A stretch of DNA of 64,000 nt from Radicibacter daui (GCA_030657355.1 CP131056.1:3678501-3742500), one strand, 5' to 3'. Numbered from the stretch's first letter, positions 35,767 to 44,587 are shown. Program-made: numbers and translations. Notes: generated from the letters alone by a model not told the origin.

Positions 35767-36288
35767 TTACCAGTCGTCGTCATCGCCTGCCGGCTTGACC
35801 GGCGGCGGCAGGTCTGCGGGTTTGGCGGATGCCTTGCCCGCTGCAGCAATGCCGGTTTCTCCGACCTGCGCCTCACGCTGCGCGACGGGGCTCGCGGCAT
35901 TGCCCGCCAGCCCCCGTTCGGCCTTCAGCGTCTCCAGCTCCTGGGTGAGGCGGCGCTGGGAGGCGACGAGCATGCGCATGAGCCCGGCAATGAACGGGTC
36001 CACCCCCTTCATCTTTTCGCGCAGCATCGGTTCGGGGATCACCAGCACGGCGGTATCGACGAGCGCCGAGGCATGGGCCATACGTGGCTTCTGGTCGATG
36101 AGTGCCATCTCGCCGAAGATGCCGCCTGGCTCGATATATCCAAGGATGCGCCGGTTCTCGGCCTCACCCTGCCAGATCTGCACACGGCCACGCTCGACAT
36201 AATACATCACGTGGCCCGGGTCCCCTTGCGAGAAGATACGGGTACCGGCCTGGAAGACGCGACGGGAAAAGGCGGACTGGATGCTCAT
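35767..36288 (-). CDS. Cyclic-nucleotide-binding domain protein without DNA-binding domain
   Basis: 173 residues from the ATG at 36288 (MSIQSAFSRRVFQAG). Residues ~5-115 form a cNMP-binding beta-barrel; the phosphate-binding cassette is GGIFGEMALIDQKPRMAHASA, keeping the Glu and Arg that hold the ribose-phosphate. A helix follows (FIAGLMRMLVASQRRLTQEL), then a Pro/Ala/Asp-rich disordered tail ending DDDDW. There is no helix-turn-helix, so it is not a Crp-type transcription factor. It is divergent from the STAS/HATPase/phosphatase operon, suggesting, but not proving, a shared signalling role. Confidence 0.85.
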   Translation of the reverse strand: MSIQSAFSRRVFQAGTRIFSQGDPGHVMYYVERGRVQIWQGEAENRRILGYIEPGGIFGEMALIDQKPRMAHASALVDTAVLVIPEPMLREKMKGVDPFIAGLMRMLVASQRRLTQELETLKAERGLAGNAASPVAQREAQVGETGIAAAGKASAKPADLPPPVKPAGDDDDW

Positions 36289-36477
36289 GATTACCTGATT
36301 AGGCAATGCCCTGGCCCCGGTGTCGAGACCACGGCCAGTCTGGCGCATACCCATGAACCGGGCAAGACTGGCAACCTATTCCAATGCACCTCATGGTGGC
36401 CGCTAATCGCCTTTGACCACTGACCTTTTACCTACCATCATACCTTCCTCGCACAACCGTAAGACGCCACGACATCC

Positions 36478-36783
36478 ATGGATTATTCAATCGATTCCGC
36501 CGGCGAGAAGACGGTCATCGCCCTCAAGGGCCGGCTGACCTTTACCGATCACGCCTCCTTCCGGGACCTGATCAAGAAGATGCTGGACGCGCCGCACAGC
36601 GATCAGGTGATCGATCTCTCCGCCCTGGATTTCGTCGATTCAGCCGGGCTTGGCATGCTGCTGATCGCCCGCGAGGAATTGCACGGGCGTGATGCGCACC
36701 TCTCCCTCGCCCACCCGCACGGGCAGGTCCGCCAGGTGCTGAACGTGGCTCATCTCTCAAAGATCATCGAGATCGTCGAGTGA
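36478..36783 (+). CDS. STAS-domain anti-sigma-factor antagonist
   Basis: 101 residues, a single STAS domain. GRLTFTDHASFRDLIKKML near the N-terminus and LSALDFVDSAGLGMLLIARE near residue 50 are canonical; S55 in DSAGLG is the phosphorylation site that the cognate HATPase kinase would target. In partner switching the unphosphorylated antagonist traps the anti-sigma kinase. It is first in a tight cluster with the kinase and two phosphatases; 109 bases separate it from the next start. Confidence 0.93.
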   Translation: MDYSIDSAGEKTVIALKGRLTFTDHASFRDLIKKMLDAPHSDQVIDLSALDFVDSAGLGMLLIAREELHGRDAHLSLAHPHGQVRQVLNVAHLSKIIEIVE

Positions 36784-36892
36784 CAGGGCCGGGCCGGCCC
36801 AGAGCCTGCCTGCAACAGGATGACATGATGAAGAGATCAGCCATCCTCCGGCCCGCCCGGCAGACGGCCTTTCTCGGGGAGTGGCTCCTTCC

Positions 36893-37606
36893 GTGAGCAA
36901 TGCCTGGCCAAGACCGGTTTCCGCTGACCTGCCCGCGAGCCTCCTCGCCGGGCTGGCACCGGCTGCGGGCAGCAGGCCGGCGGGAGCGGAACTCACGCTC
37001 TTTCGCTCGGTTGCCACGCTCGACATCGCTGCCGCGCTGCGCGCTCCCGGCATGGGCGCCATAGAATGGACGGCAGGTCTGCCGGCCCAGTCGGTTGGCG
37101 CCCTGCTGGAACGGGCGGCGCACTACCAGCTCTATCTCAACATCTCCACCAATGCCGCCGCGCAGTTTGATCTGGCCCGCCCTCTTGCCGATGCGCTTGC
37201 CGCGCGCGGGCTGCTCTCCATGCGGGCCTATGCCGACACCGAGCTGGCACTGCACGAGGCAATCAGCAACGCGCTGATGCATGGCAATCTGGCTGTCGAC
37301 AGCCTGGGGGCACTCTCTCTTGCCGAACTCAGCCGCTTTTCGAGCCAGATGAACAGCCGCCTTGCCGACCCGCGCCACGCGGAACGGCCGCTGGAAATCA
37401 CTGCCGGGCACGAGGAGGGCGTCACCTTCGTGGAAATTCGCGATGAGGGTGCCGGCTACGACAGCGCAGCTAACGCCGCCCGCCACACCACCACGGCCGG
37501 CGGCTCGCCGCCCTCCGGGCGCGGCATGACGCTGATCGCCGACCTCACCGCAGGTTATGAGATTTTCGATGGCGGCCGCGGCATCAGGCTGAGGCTGAAA
37601 CCGTGA
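36893..37606 (+). CDS. HATPase (GHKL) anti-sigma-type serine kinase
   Basis: 237 residues from the GTG at 36893, placed 11 bases after GGGGAG; a GTG at 36881 is the alternative. The C-terminal half has the RsbW-type ATP site: N box ELALHEAISNALMHGN near residue 120, G1 EIRDEGAGYD and G2 SGRGMTLIADL. Between N box and G1 is a longer than usual insert (~50 residues). The first ~100 residues are not a domain I know. It would phosphorylate the STAS protein or bind a sigma factor. The stop overlaps the next start by four bases (GTGA). Confidence 0.85.
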   Translation: MSNAWPRPVSADLPASLLAGLAPAAGSRPAGAELTLFRSVATLDIAAALRAPGMGAIEWTAGLPAQSVGALLERAAHYQLYLNISTNAAAQFDLARPLADALAARGLLSMRAYADTELALHEAISNALMHGNLAVDSLGALSLAELSRFSSQMNSRLADPRHAERPLEITAGHEEGVTFVEIRDEGAGYDSAANAARHTTTAGGSPPSGRGMTLIADLTAGYEIFDGGRGIRLRLKP

Positions 37607-38859
37607 CTCTGGCCGGCGCCGCTGCCGTCAGCGCCACTGAATTTGCTGCCCTGCCCGACGCGCTGAAGGGCAGCACCATTCTGGTGGTGGACGATAACAG
37701 CTTCAACCGCACCATGATCGGCGCCCTTCTGGGCAAGGCCGGCTTCAACCGCCTTCATTATGCCGCCAGCGGCATTGAAGCGCTGCAGCAGGCCGCACAC
37801 CTCAGGCCCGATCTCATCATTCTCGACATCATGATGCCGGGCATGGACGGTACCGAAGTGCTGCGCCGCCTGCGCGCCGAAGGCGAAGAGCGCGACGTAC
37901 CGGTGCTGGTACAGACCGGCCTTACCGGCAGCCGCGAGCGCGGCGAGATTTTCGAGAACGGCGCGACCGACCTCATCAACAAGCCGATCAACCCGCAGGA
38001 GTTGGTCTCCCGCGTCGCGATCCATCTGCAAAACCGCCTGCTCATCAACGATCTGCGCGCCTACCGGCAGCGGCTCGAAACCGAGTTGATGCTGGCCCGC
38101 TCCGTCTTCGAGCATCTGATGCCGCCCGAGCGCGTGATCGCCGGCATTACCGAGGCCAGCGGGTGCCGCCTCTTCGGCCGCACCGAAGCCTCGCAGGATC
38201 TGGGCGGCGACCTTTGGGGCGCGCTGCCGCTGGAAGAGGGCAAGTTTGCGCTGTTCGTGGCCGATGTGGCCGGGCGCGGCATCACCGCCGCACTCGTCGC
38301 CCTGCGCCTCCATACCGTGCTGCGCACCGTGGCCATGCGCTCGCCCCCCGGCACCAGCCCCGGCGAATTTCTGACCGGCGTAAACGCGGATTTTGCCGCC
38401 CTGCTCGACCCAGGCCAGTACGCCACGGTCATCGCCGGCATTTATGACCCGCGTGACGGCTTTTTCTATTACGCGCTTGCCGGTGCCAACGCGCCGCTCA
38501 CTTATGGCGATGCGGGGTCCACCCCGGACGTGCTGCCGGGCATGGCGCTCGGCCTTGCACCAGAGACACGGTATGAAACCCACCGTATCGCGGTGCCGCC
38601 GGGCGGGTTGCTGCTGCTCTATTCCAACGCCCTGGCTGATCTTCTGGCGAGCCCGGCACCGGAAGCCGAACGGCATGAAAATGGCGAACGCGATATCCTG
38701 AACCTGCTTGCCTCCGTCGCCGAACCCGACGGCCATGTGCGGGCGGCCACGCTGATGGAGCGCATCGGCCAGTTGCGCACCCACCAGCGGCTGGAGGATG
38801 ACCTGACCATCGTCTGTGTCGAGCGGCCCGCCGACGCGCAAACAGGGGGCCCGGCATGA
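37603..38859 (+). CDS. Response regulator with PP2C-type (RsbU/SpoIIE) phosphatase output, copy 1
   Basis: 418 residues from a GTG. Residues ~24-145 are a full receiver: acidic pair D30-D31 in VVDDNSFN, phospho-acceptor D75 in LDIMMPGMDG, Thr in QTGL, Lys in INKPINP. A helical linker leads to the phosphatase domain (~200-410): LGGDLWG, FVADVAGRGITAALVA, and LEDDLTIVCVE at the end, giving the acidic metal ligands of PPM enzymes. The GGDxYD motif is altered to GGDLWG. It should dephosphorylate STAS Ser55 when activated by a sensor kinase not found here. Confidence 0.9.
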   Translation: MTLAGAAAVSATEFAALPDALKGSTILVVDDNSFNRTMIGALLGKAGFNRLHYAASGIEALQQAAHLRPDLIILDIMMPGMDGTEVLRRLRAEGEERDVPVLVQTGLTGSRERGEIFENGATDLINKPINPQELVSRVAIHLQNRLLINDLRAYRQRLETELMLARSVFEHLMPPERVIAGITEASGCRLFGRTEASQDLGGDLWGALPLEEGKFALFVADVAGRGITAALVALRLHTVLRTVAMRSPPGTSPGEFLTGVNADFAALLDPGQYATVIAGIYDPRDGFFYYALAGANAPLTYGDAGSTPDVLPGMALGLAPETRYETHRIAVPPGGLLLLYSNALADLLASPAPEAERHENGERDILNLLASVAEPDGHVRAATLMERIGQLRTHQRLEDDLTIVCVERPADAQTGGPA

Positions 38860-40085
38860 CAGGCGCCCCGGCAATGCCGCAGGAAGAGGGCGGGCTTGGC
38901 CTCAACTACTCCAATGCCCGCATCATGGTTGTCGATGACAACCAGCTCAACATCACCCTCATCAGCGCGCTGTTGCGCAAAAGCGGCCTGCGCAACATCG
39001 AAACCGCAGCCAACAGCGAGGAGGCACTGCACCGCATCGAGGCGGCACCGCCCGACCTGCTGCTACTCGATATCATGATGCCGGGACTGAGCGGCTTCGA
39101 CGTCTGCGCGCTTTTGCGCAAGGACCCGCGTTTTGCCACCCTGCCCATCATCATGCAGACGGCGCTCAACCGGCCGGAAGACCGGGCGCATGCCTTCTCC
39201 GTCGGCGCGACCGACTATATCGTCAAGCCGCTGAACCCGGCCGAGCTGCTGGCGCGCGTGCGCATTCACCTGGAAAATCAGGCGCTGATCCGTGACCTGT
39301 CGCTCTATCGCCGCCGCACCAGCCGCGAGCTGGAAATGGCCCGCTCGATGCAAATCCGCATGTTGCCGAGCCTTGGCGAACGACAGGTGATGGCCGAGCG
39401 CTGCGGCCTTTCCGTCTCCGCCCGCTTCGAACCATCTTCGGAGCTTGGCGGCGATTTCTGGGGCATGCAGCCGCTCGATGACGGCCGGGCGCTCGTCTAT
39501 CTCATGGACTTTTCCGGCCATGGGCTTAATGCGGCACTCAACACCTTTCGGGTGCACGCCATGCTGCGCAACTGGGATTTCCAGGGAAAGACACCGGCAG
39601 GCGCGCTCAGCGAACTGAATGATGCGCTCTGCCCGCTACTGCCCTCCGGCCAGTTCGCCACCATGCTGCTCGGCTATTTCGATCCGGAAAGCGGCGGTTT
39701 TTCCTATGCCTCGGCCGCTGGCACCGCCCCCATCGCCCTCGGCCCCACCCTGAAGCCCACCTGCGGCCCCAATGCCGGCCTGCCGCTCGGCATCGTGCCG
39801 AACGTCACTTATGACGATCACCGGCTGGAGCTGCCGCCGGGCAGCTGCCTGCTGCTCTACAGCGATGCCGCCATCGAGACCGAGGTGGATGGCACGCTCT
39901 GGGGTGAAGAAGGGCTGCTGGACTTCACCATCGGGGAATGCGAGCGGCAGATGGCGCTCGGCAGCCACGATCCGGAAGAGTTCCTGACCCGGCTCAGCCG
40001 GCGCCTGCACGGACCGCGTGCCCAGCCGCTGACCGATGACCTGACGGCGCTGATGCTGACCCGCAACATCGACGTGGCCCATTAA
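38856..40085 (+). CDS. Response regulator with PP2C-type phosphatase output, copy 2
   Basis: 409 residues; the ATG overlaps the previous stop (ATGA). Same architecture as copy 1: receiver with D27-D28 (VVDDNQLN), D72 (LDIMMPGLSG), Thr in QTAL and Lys in VKPLNP; phosphatase with LGGDFWG, YLMDFSGHGLNAALN and TDDLTALML. The GGDxWG variant is shared by both copies, which points to tandem duplication, but the two have diverged a lot elsewhere. DFSGHG here is closer to the textbook DVSGHG than the DVAGRG of copy 1. Two inputs converging on one STAS switch is the simplest reading. Confidence 0.9.
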   Translation: MTGAPAMPQEEGGLGLNYSNARIMVVDDNQLNITLISALLRKSGLRNIETAANSEEALHRIEAAPPDLLLLDIMMPGLSGFDVCALLRKDPRFATLPIIMQTALNRPEDRAHAFSVGATDYIVKPLNPAELLARVRIHLENQALIRDLSLYRRRTSRELEMARSMQIRMLPSLGERQVMAERCGLSVSARFEPSSELGGDFWGMQPLDDGRALVYLMDFSGHGLNAALNTFRVHAMLRNWDFQGKTPAGALSELNDALCPLLPSGQFATMLLGYFDPESGGFSYASAAGTAPIALGPTLKPTCGPNAGLPLGIVPNVTYDDHRLELPPGSCLLLYSDAAIETEVDGTLWGEEGLLDFTIGECERQMALGSHDPEEFLTRLSRRLHGPRAQPLTDDLTALMLTRNIDVAH

Positions 40086-40187
40086 CCGCCGCCACAGGGC
40101 GAGCCGATGGGCCGAGAGCGGCAGCCTTTGGCAGGAAGCCATGGAAATGACTGGAAAAAACGGCGTGGCGGGCGCTAACTCTGCAGC

Positions 40188-40355
40188 ATGACAGCGCTTG
40201 TTCTCGGCATCATGTGCGGTGCCAGCCTCTATTCCCTCGCCCTTGTCCGCTGGCCGAGCCTGGCGCGCAGCTTTCTGGGCGCCATTGCCGGCTTTCTCTT
40301 CGCGAGCGCCATCGGCGCCGGCATCGCCTGGCTGATCGCTTCGGCAATTGGTTGA
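40188..40355 (+). CDS. Small membrane protein, 55 residues
   Basis: ATG at 40188. The product starts MTALVLGIMCGASLYSLALV and ends AGIAWLIASAIG: two hydrophobic helices (residues 2-20 and 29-53) joined by RWPSLARS, a helical hairpin with its basic loop probably in the cytoplasm. There is no good ribosome site and no known family. The hydrophobic pattern over the full length argues against a chance frame. It lies between the phosphatase cluster and tRNA-Leu. Confidence 0.5.
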   Translation: MTALVLGIMCGASLYSLALVRWPSLARSFLGAIAGFLFASAIGAGIAWLIASAIG

Positions 40356-40378
40356 GCTTGAAAAACCGGGAGAGGTGG

Positions 40379-40461
40379 TGCCCGCGGCCGGACTTGAACC
40401 GGCATGGCTAAAAGCCGAGCGATTTTAAGTCGCTTGCGTCTACCGATTTCGCCACGCGGGC
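40379..40461 (-). tRNA. tRNA-Leu (anticodon TAA)
   Basis: 83 bases with a class II variable arm. The minus strand begins GCCCGCGTGGCGAAATCGG; the anticodon loop is CTTAAAA within AGCGA/TCGCT. The CCA end is encoded at 40376-40378. Nothing else is evident between here and the MFS gene. Confidence 0.97.
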
Positions 40462-40563
40462 GCCCGTAAGTCAGGGCTTCACCGCCGCCGAAACTAGAGG
40501 AGCACTCTCTCCCCTGCAAGCGGGAAGGACGACCGCCGGAACACTTCCGGCATCCGGCCGGTC

Positions 40564-41817
40564 TCAGCTCTCCAGCGGCCTGGTGTAACGGGCGGCCACC
40601 ATCAGGGCCGCCTGGCCGATCACCCCACCCGCCGTCAGCACCAAAGCCGCGGCCAAAGCCGGGTTATGGCCAAAGCCGGCAAGCCAGGTGCAGAGCGCCC
40701 CCACAGCCATCTGTCCGGCGCCGTAAAGCCCGGCCGCGGCACCGATGGCAGCCGGGTCCACGCTGACCGCCCGCGTCAGCGCCATCGGGCTCGCAAGGCC
40801 GGCACCGACGGTAAAGATGAACATCGGCACCATCACCGTCAGCACGGTGAGATGCCCCGTTGCCGCAGCCACCAGAAACAGGGCAGCGCCCGCTGCGCCA
40901 AAGAGCGTGCCGAAGCGCAGCAGCGCATCGATGGAAAAGAGCCGTGACAGCCGGTTGATGATGATGCTGCCGAGCGACACACCGAAGATCAGCACCAGAT
41001 AATAATAACCGACCTCATGCGCCGGCCGGTGCACCTGATCCACGAACACGAAGGCCGAAACGGCAAAGAAGCCGTACATGCTGCTGGTGGCGCAAGCGCC
41101 GGCGAGGGAATAACCCAGAAAGGCCGGCTGCCGCAAAAGCCGACGGTAACTGGCCAGCAGGCCAGGCCGCGACCCTCCCGCCGGCGGGGCCACCGCAGCG
41201 CGTCCGCGTGTTTCCGGCAGCAGACGGAAGGTGAGCAGGATCGTCACCAGCCCCATGACCACCAGCAACGCAAAAATGGCGCGCCAGCCGGCAAAGGTAG
41301 TGATCCAGCCGCCGATGACCGGAGCAATGCCCGGCGAGACGGTGAGCACCAGATTAAGCAGGGCCAGCCGGGCGGCTGCCTCTTTTGGCCCGGCCATGTC
41401 ACGGACGATGGCCCGCCCCAGCACAAGGCCGGAGCAGCCACCGATGGCCTGGATGAAGCGAGCGGGCAGCAGCAGCCCAAGGCCGGGCGCCAGCCCGCAG
41501 GCCGCCCCGGCAAGGGCGGACAGCGCAAGGCCGGCCATCAGCACGGGCCGGCGGCCAAAACGGTCGGAGAGCGGGCCATAGATGAGCTGACCGAGCGACA
41601 GTCCGATCAGATAGAGCGTGACACTCTGCTGCGTTGCCGCCGGGCTCACCCCCAGTTCTGCCGCCATCTCAGGCAGAGAGGGAATGAGGATGTGCATACC
41701 GACAGTGCCGGAGGCGGTGATAAGCCCCAGCAGCCAGAGCGGCGGAACCCGCAGGGCGGACCGCGTCTTGCCGGCCAGTTCCGGTGAAACCGGCGTTCCC
41801 TGGGAGATCTCGCTCAT
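40564..41817 (-). CDS. Bcr/CflA-type MFS drug exporter
   Basis: 417 residues from the ATG at 41817; twelve membrane helices. GQLIYGPLSDRFGRRPVLMAG (loop 2-3, as two motifs GQLIYGPLSDRFG and RRPVLMAG) is typical of the DHA1 Bcr/CflA group, as is the antiporter motif SPGIAPVIGGW in helix 5. The start overlaps the TetR stop by four bases (ATGA), so the exporter is made with its own repressor. The substrate is unknown; members export bicyclomycin, chloramphenicol or other small molecules. Confidence 0.92.
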   Translation of the reverse strand: MSEISQGTPVSPELAGKTRSALRVPPLWLLGLITASGTVGMHILIPSLPEMAAELGVSPAATQQSVTLYLIGLSLGQLIYGPLSDRFGRRPVLMAGLALSALAGAACGLAPGLGLLLPARFIQAIGGCSGLVLGRAIVRDMAGPKEAAARLALLNLVLTVSPGIAPVIGGWITTFAGWRAIFALLVVMGLVTILLTFRLLPETRGRAAVAPPAGGSRPGLLASYRRLLRQPAFLGYSLAGACATSSMYGFFAVSAFVFVDQVHRPAHEVGYYYLVLIFGVSLGSIIINRLSRLFSIDALLRFGTLFGAAGAALFLVAAATGHLTVLTVMVPMFIFTVGAGLASPMALTRAVSVDPAAIGAAAGLYGAGQMAVGALCTWLAGFGHNPALAAALVLTAGGVIGQAALMVAARYTRPLES

Positions 41818-42515
41818 CGCCCGTCCTCCGGGGCGCCCTGGTGGGCGAAAGCTGGCCGCAAATCGGGCAATGGCCGCGCCTTCAGGAACAGTGCGATGGC
41901 AGCGGCGATCCGCTGATCCATATCCGCCGGGCTCAGGGCCGGCAGGCAATAGGTCGCCCGGCGCAGCGGTTCGGCGATGATCATGTCAAAGAGGAAGCTG
42001 GCATTGAGGCCTTCATCCCGGGGCGCTTCCCCGCGGGCAACAGCCATGGCGGAAAGCAGCAGCGCAAGACGCGGGCGCATGCCCTGGGCAGTGCGCTCCT
42101 CCATCAGGGCCGCGAGTTCGGGAAACCGCATCGCCTCGGCAATCACCACCCGGCGCAGGCCGATGAAGACGGGGTTGAGAGCTACCGCCAGCATCAGCCG
42201 CGCGACTTTTTCCAGGGTCTCTGCAGCTGGCGCGGCCGGATCATGGCCCCGGCTGATTTCCTGGCCCCCGGCAAGGACACGGCGGATGACGGCCTCGAAC
42301 AGGGCCCGCTTGTCGCCCACCTTCACATAGAGCGTGCGTTTGGTGGCCCCGGCGCGCGTTGCAATCATCTGCATGCTGGTGGCTGCGTAGCCATGCTCAA
42401 TGAATAGCGCCTCCGCAACATCAAGGATGAGCGCGGGCAGCTCATCCGCCACGTCGCGCGGCGGGCGGCCGCTGCGCGGGACGGCAGAGATCAGGTTACG
42501 AAGGCAGGCAGCCAT
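41814..42515 (-). CDS. TetR-family repressor of the adjacent exporter
   Basis: 233 residues from the ATG at 42515; a TTG three codons upstream is also in frame. The TetR helix-turn-helix is at residues ~30-75: LPALILDVAEALFIEHGYAATSMQMIATRAGATKRTLYVKVGDKRALFEAVI, seen as the motifs FIEHGYAATSM and GATKRTLYVKVGDK. The rest is a helical ligand-binding domain with a C-terminal extension. A palindrome with perfect 10-base arms lies 24 bases upstream, the likely operator for the tetR-exporter operon. Confidence 0.9.
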   Translation of the reverse strand: MAACLRNLISAVPRSGRPPRDVADELPALILDVAEALFIEHGYAATSMQMIATRAGATKRTLYVKVGDKRALFEAVIRRVLAGGQEISRGHDPAAPAAETLEKVARLMLAVALNPVFIGLRRVVIAEAMRFPELAALMEERTAQGMRPRLALLLSAMAVARGEAPRDEGLNASFLFDMIIAEPLRRATYCLPALSPADMDQRIAAAIALFLKARPLPDLRPAFAHQGAPEDGR

Positions 42516-42538
42516 GGCGGGCAATCATGCAGGAGGAG

Positions 42539-42564
42539 TTAATGATACGTTCCGGTATCATTAA
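42539..42564. promoter_or_regulatory. Palindromic operator of the TetR-type regulator
   Basis: TTAATGATAC-GTTCCG-GTATCATTAA: perfect 10-base arms with a 6-base spacer, 24 bases before the tetR ATG. Length and position fit a TetR-family operator. The AT-rich arms would overlap the promoter. Confidence 0.8.
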
Positions 42565-42646
42565 AGGCAAAAGCCGGTCGCCGCCGCAAGAGGCACCGCT
42601 GTGAGGCGGCCCACTTTCAGGCACTGCGGCGGATTATGCCGGCCGG

Positions 42647-43420
42647 TCAGAAATCGGAGATATCGCCGCTTTCGCGCTCATGCACTTTTGGCTCGGCACC
42701 AAGGGCACGCGCCAATGCCATCACCTCCGCGGCAGCGGCATCGAGCGCTGCCTCATCGGCGCTGCGCAGCACGATGGAGGCCCCGAAACGCCCGCCACGG
42801 ATATAGGGATAGGAGCCCATTTCCATGTCCGGGAACAGCTGCTGAATGCGCTGGAAGCCTTCGGAAATGGCGCTTTCGGCCAGCGCCATGGTGATGGTGC
42901 GGGCCTTGAGCGGCTTGCCGCCGGCGAGGCGGTGTTTGAAGCCATGGAAGATCGCCTGCAAGATGCTCGGCACCCCCGGCAGCACGAAGATGTTCTCGAC
43001 CTGGAAACCCGGCGCGCGGGAGATCGGGTTTTCCAGCAGCACCGAGCCTTCCGGCGTATTGGCCATGCGCAGCCGCGCATCATTCAGTTGGTCGCCATAA
43101 TGCTCTTCCAGAATGCGCGTCGCGCCCGGATGGCGGATCAGCGGCCGACCGACCGCCACGGCAATGGAAGCGGCCGTAATGTCATCATGCGTCGGCCCGA
43201 TGCCGCCAGTGGTGAAGACATAATCATGGCGAGCACGCAGCGTGTTGACCGCCTCGACGATCTCTTCCTCGATATCTGGGATGATGCGCGCTTCGCGCAG
43301 GCGAATGCCGAGCGCCTTCAGCTCATTGGCCAGAAACGGCACATTGGCATCCGTAACCCGGCCGGACAGCACCTCGTTGCCGATGATGACGGCGGCAGCC
43401 GTATATTCCTTTTCCGGCAT
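42647..43420 (-). CDS. Molybdopterin-binding domain protein (CinA N-terminal type)
   Basis: 257 residues from the ATG at 43420. The MoCF fold is shown by AAAVIIGNEVLSGRVTDAN at the N-terminus, VFTTGGIGPTHDDIT near residue 70, and the later NPISRAPGFQVENIFVLPGVPSIL block. It matches the N-terminal (COG1058) part of CinA, without the C-terminal nicotinamide-nucleotide amidase domain. The family includes FAD/ADP-ribose pyrophosphatases; the role of stand-alone forms is uncertain. Divergent from map, with 285 bases between. Confidence 0.88.
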   Translation of the reverse strand: MPEKEYTAAAVIIGNEVLSGRVTDANVPFLANELKALGIRLREARIIPDIEEEIVEAVNTLRARHDYVFTTGGIGPTHDDITAASIAVAVGRPLIRHPGATRILEEHYGDQLNDARLRMANTPEGSVLLENPISRAPGFQVENIFVLPGVPSILQAIFHGFKHRLAGGKPLKARTITMALAESAISEGFQRIQQLFPDMEMGSYPYIRGGRFGASIVLRSADEAALDAAAAEVMALARALGAEPKVHERESGDISDF

Positions 43421-43705
43421 CTGGCCGGCACTCCCGACTATTTCCTCCGCTCCATTCTCATCACCCGGCGGCCACGCCGCAAGGGGGCGCCGATGCGCCC
43501 CACCCCGACACGGCGAATGGCAAGCTGTTTTCGCCGGGCCCGGGATGGGGTTATTCTGGTAACAATCAGGGTGGCCGCGGGGATATGCCTCCTTGCGTTC
43601 CGCCCATGACCTGACTATTTGCTGGGGCAGACCATAATCGCGCCTTTCATTGCGCGGGGCCTCGCCCCGGCAACAGACACAAGGGCGCCCAAGCGACAGC
43701 ATTCG

Positions 43706-44587
43706 ATGAAAGTGGATCGTGCCATGGATGCCTTTGCCGGCATCGAGACCGAGTTTTACAACACCAGCGCCGGCCGCATCCGGCTCTATCGCCCCGAGCA
43801 TTTCGAGGGCATGCGCAAGGCCGGACGCCTTGTCGCCGAGATTCTGGATGCGATCACCGATCACGTCGTTCCCGGCATTACCACCGGGGAGCTGGATGCT
43901 CTCATCGACCGCATGATCGACGATGCCGGTGCCATCTGCGCGACCAAGGGCTATCGCGGCTACCAGCATGCCAGCTGCATTTCGCTGAACCATGTCATCT
44001 GCCATGGCATTCCCGGCGAAAAGAAGCTGGCAGAAGGCGACATCCTCAATATCGACGTCACCGTCATCGTCGATGGCTGGTTCGGCGACTCAAGCCGCAT
44101 GTACTATGCCGGCGACAAGATATCGGTGAAGGCGCGCAAGCTGACCGAAATCACATATGACTGCCTGATGGCCGGCATTGCCGCCACCAAACCGGGCAAC
44201 ACCCTTGGTGACATCGGCCACGCCATCCAGACGATTGCTGAACGCAACCGATTTTCCGTGGTGCGCGATTTCTGTGGCCATGGCGTGGGGCGTGTGTTCC
44301 ACGACAGCCCCAACGTCGTGCATTACGGCCGCCCCGGCAGCGGGCCGGAGCTGAAGCCCGGCATGTTCTTCACCATCGAGCCGATGATCAATGCCGGCAA
44401 ACCGGAGAGCAAGATCCTCTCCGACGGCTGGACGGCGGTGACGCGCGACCGCAGCCTGTCGGCCCAGTTCGAGCACATGATCGGCGTGACGGACGAAGGC
44501 TGCGAGATCTTCACCCTCTCGCCGCGCGGCTACACCCGGCCGCCCTATGGCACCAGCGAAGCGGGGAGCGGTGGCGGAGAAGGCTGA
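43706..44587 (+). CDS. map: Type I methionine aminopeptidase
   Basis: 293 residues from the ATG at 43706; the ATG at 43724 (MDAFAG) is an alternative. It removes the initiator methionine from new proteins. All five metal ligands can be seen: Asp in NIDVTVIVDG, Asp in WFGDSSRM, His in GHGVGRVFHDSP, Glu in FFTIEPMIN and Glu in AQFEHMIGVT. The start of the catalytic domain is IRLYRPEHFEGMRKAGRL. The 3' end overlaps the radC gene by up to 41 bases. Confidence 0.93.
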   Translation: MKVDRAMDAFAGIETEFYNTSAGRIRLYRPEHFEGMRKAGRLVAEILDAITDHVVPGITTGELDALIDRMIDDAGAICATKGYRGYQHASCISLNHVICHGIPGEKKLAEGDILNIDVTVIVDGWFGDSSRMYYAGDKISVKARKLTEITYDCLMAGIAATKPGNTLGDIGHAIQTIAERNRFSVVRDFCGHGVGRVFHDSPNVVHYGRPGSGPELKPGMFFTIEPMINAGKPESKILSDGWTAVTRDRSLSAQFEHMIGVTDEGCEIFTLSPRGYTRPPYGTSEAGSGGGEG

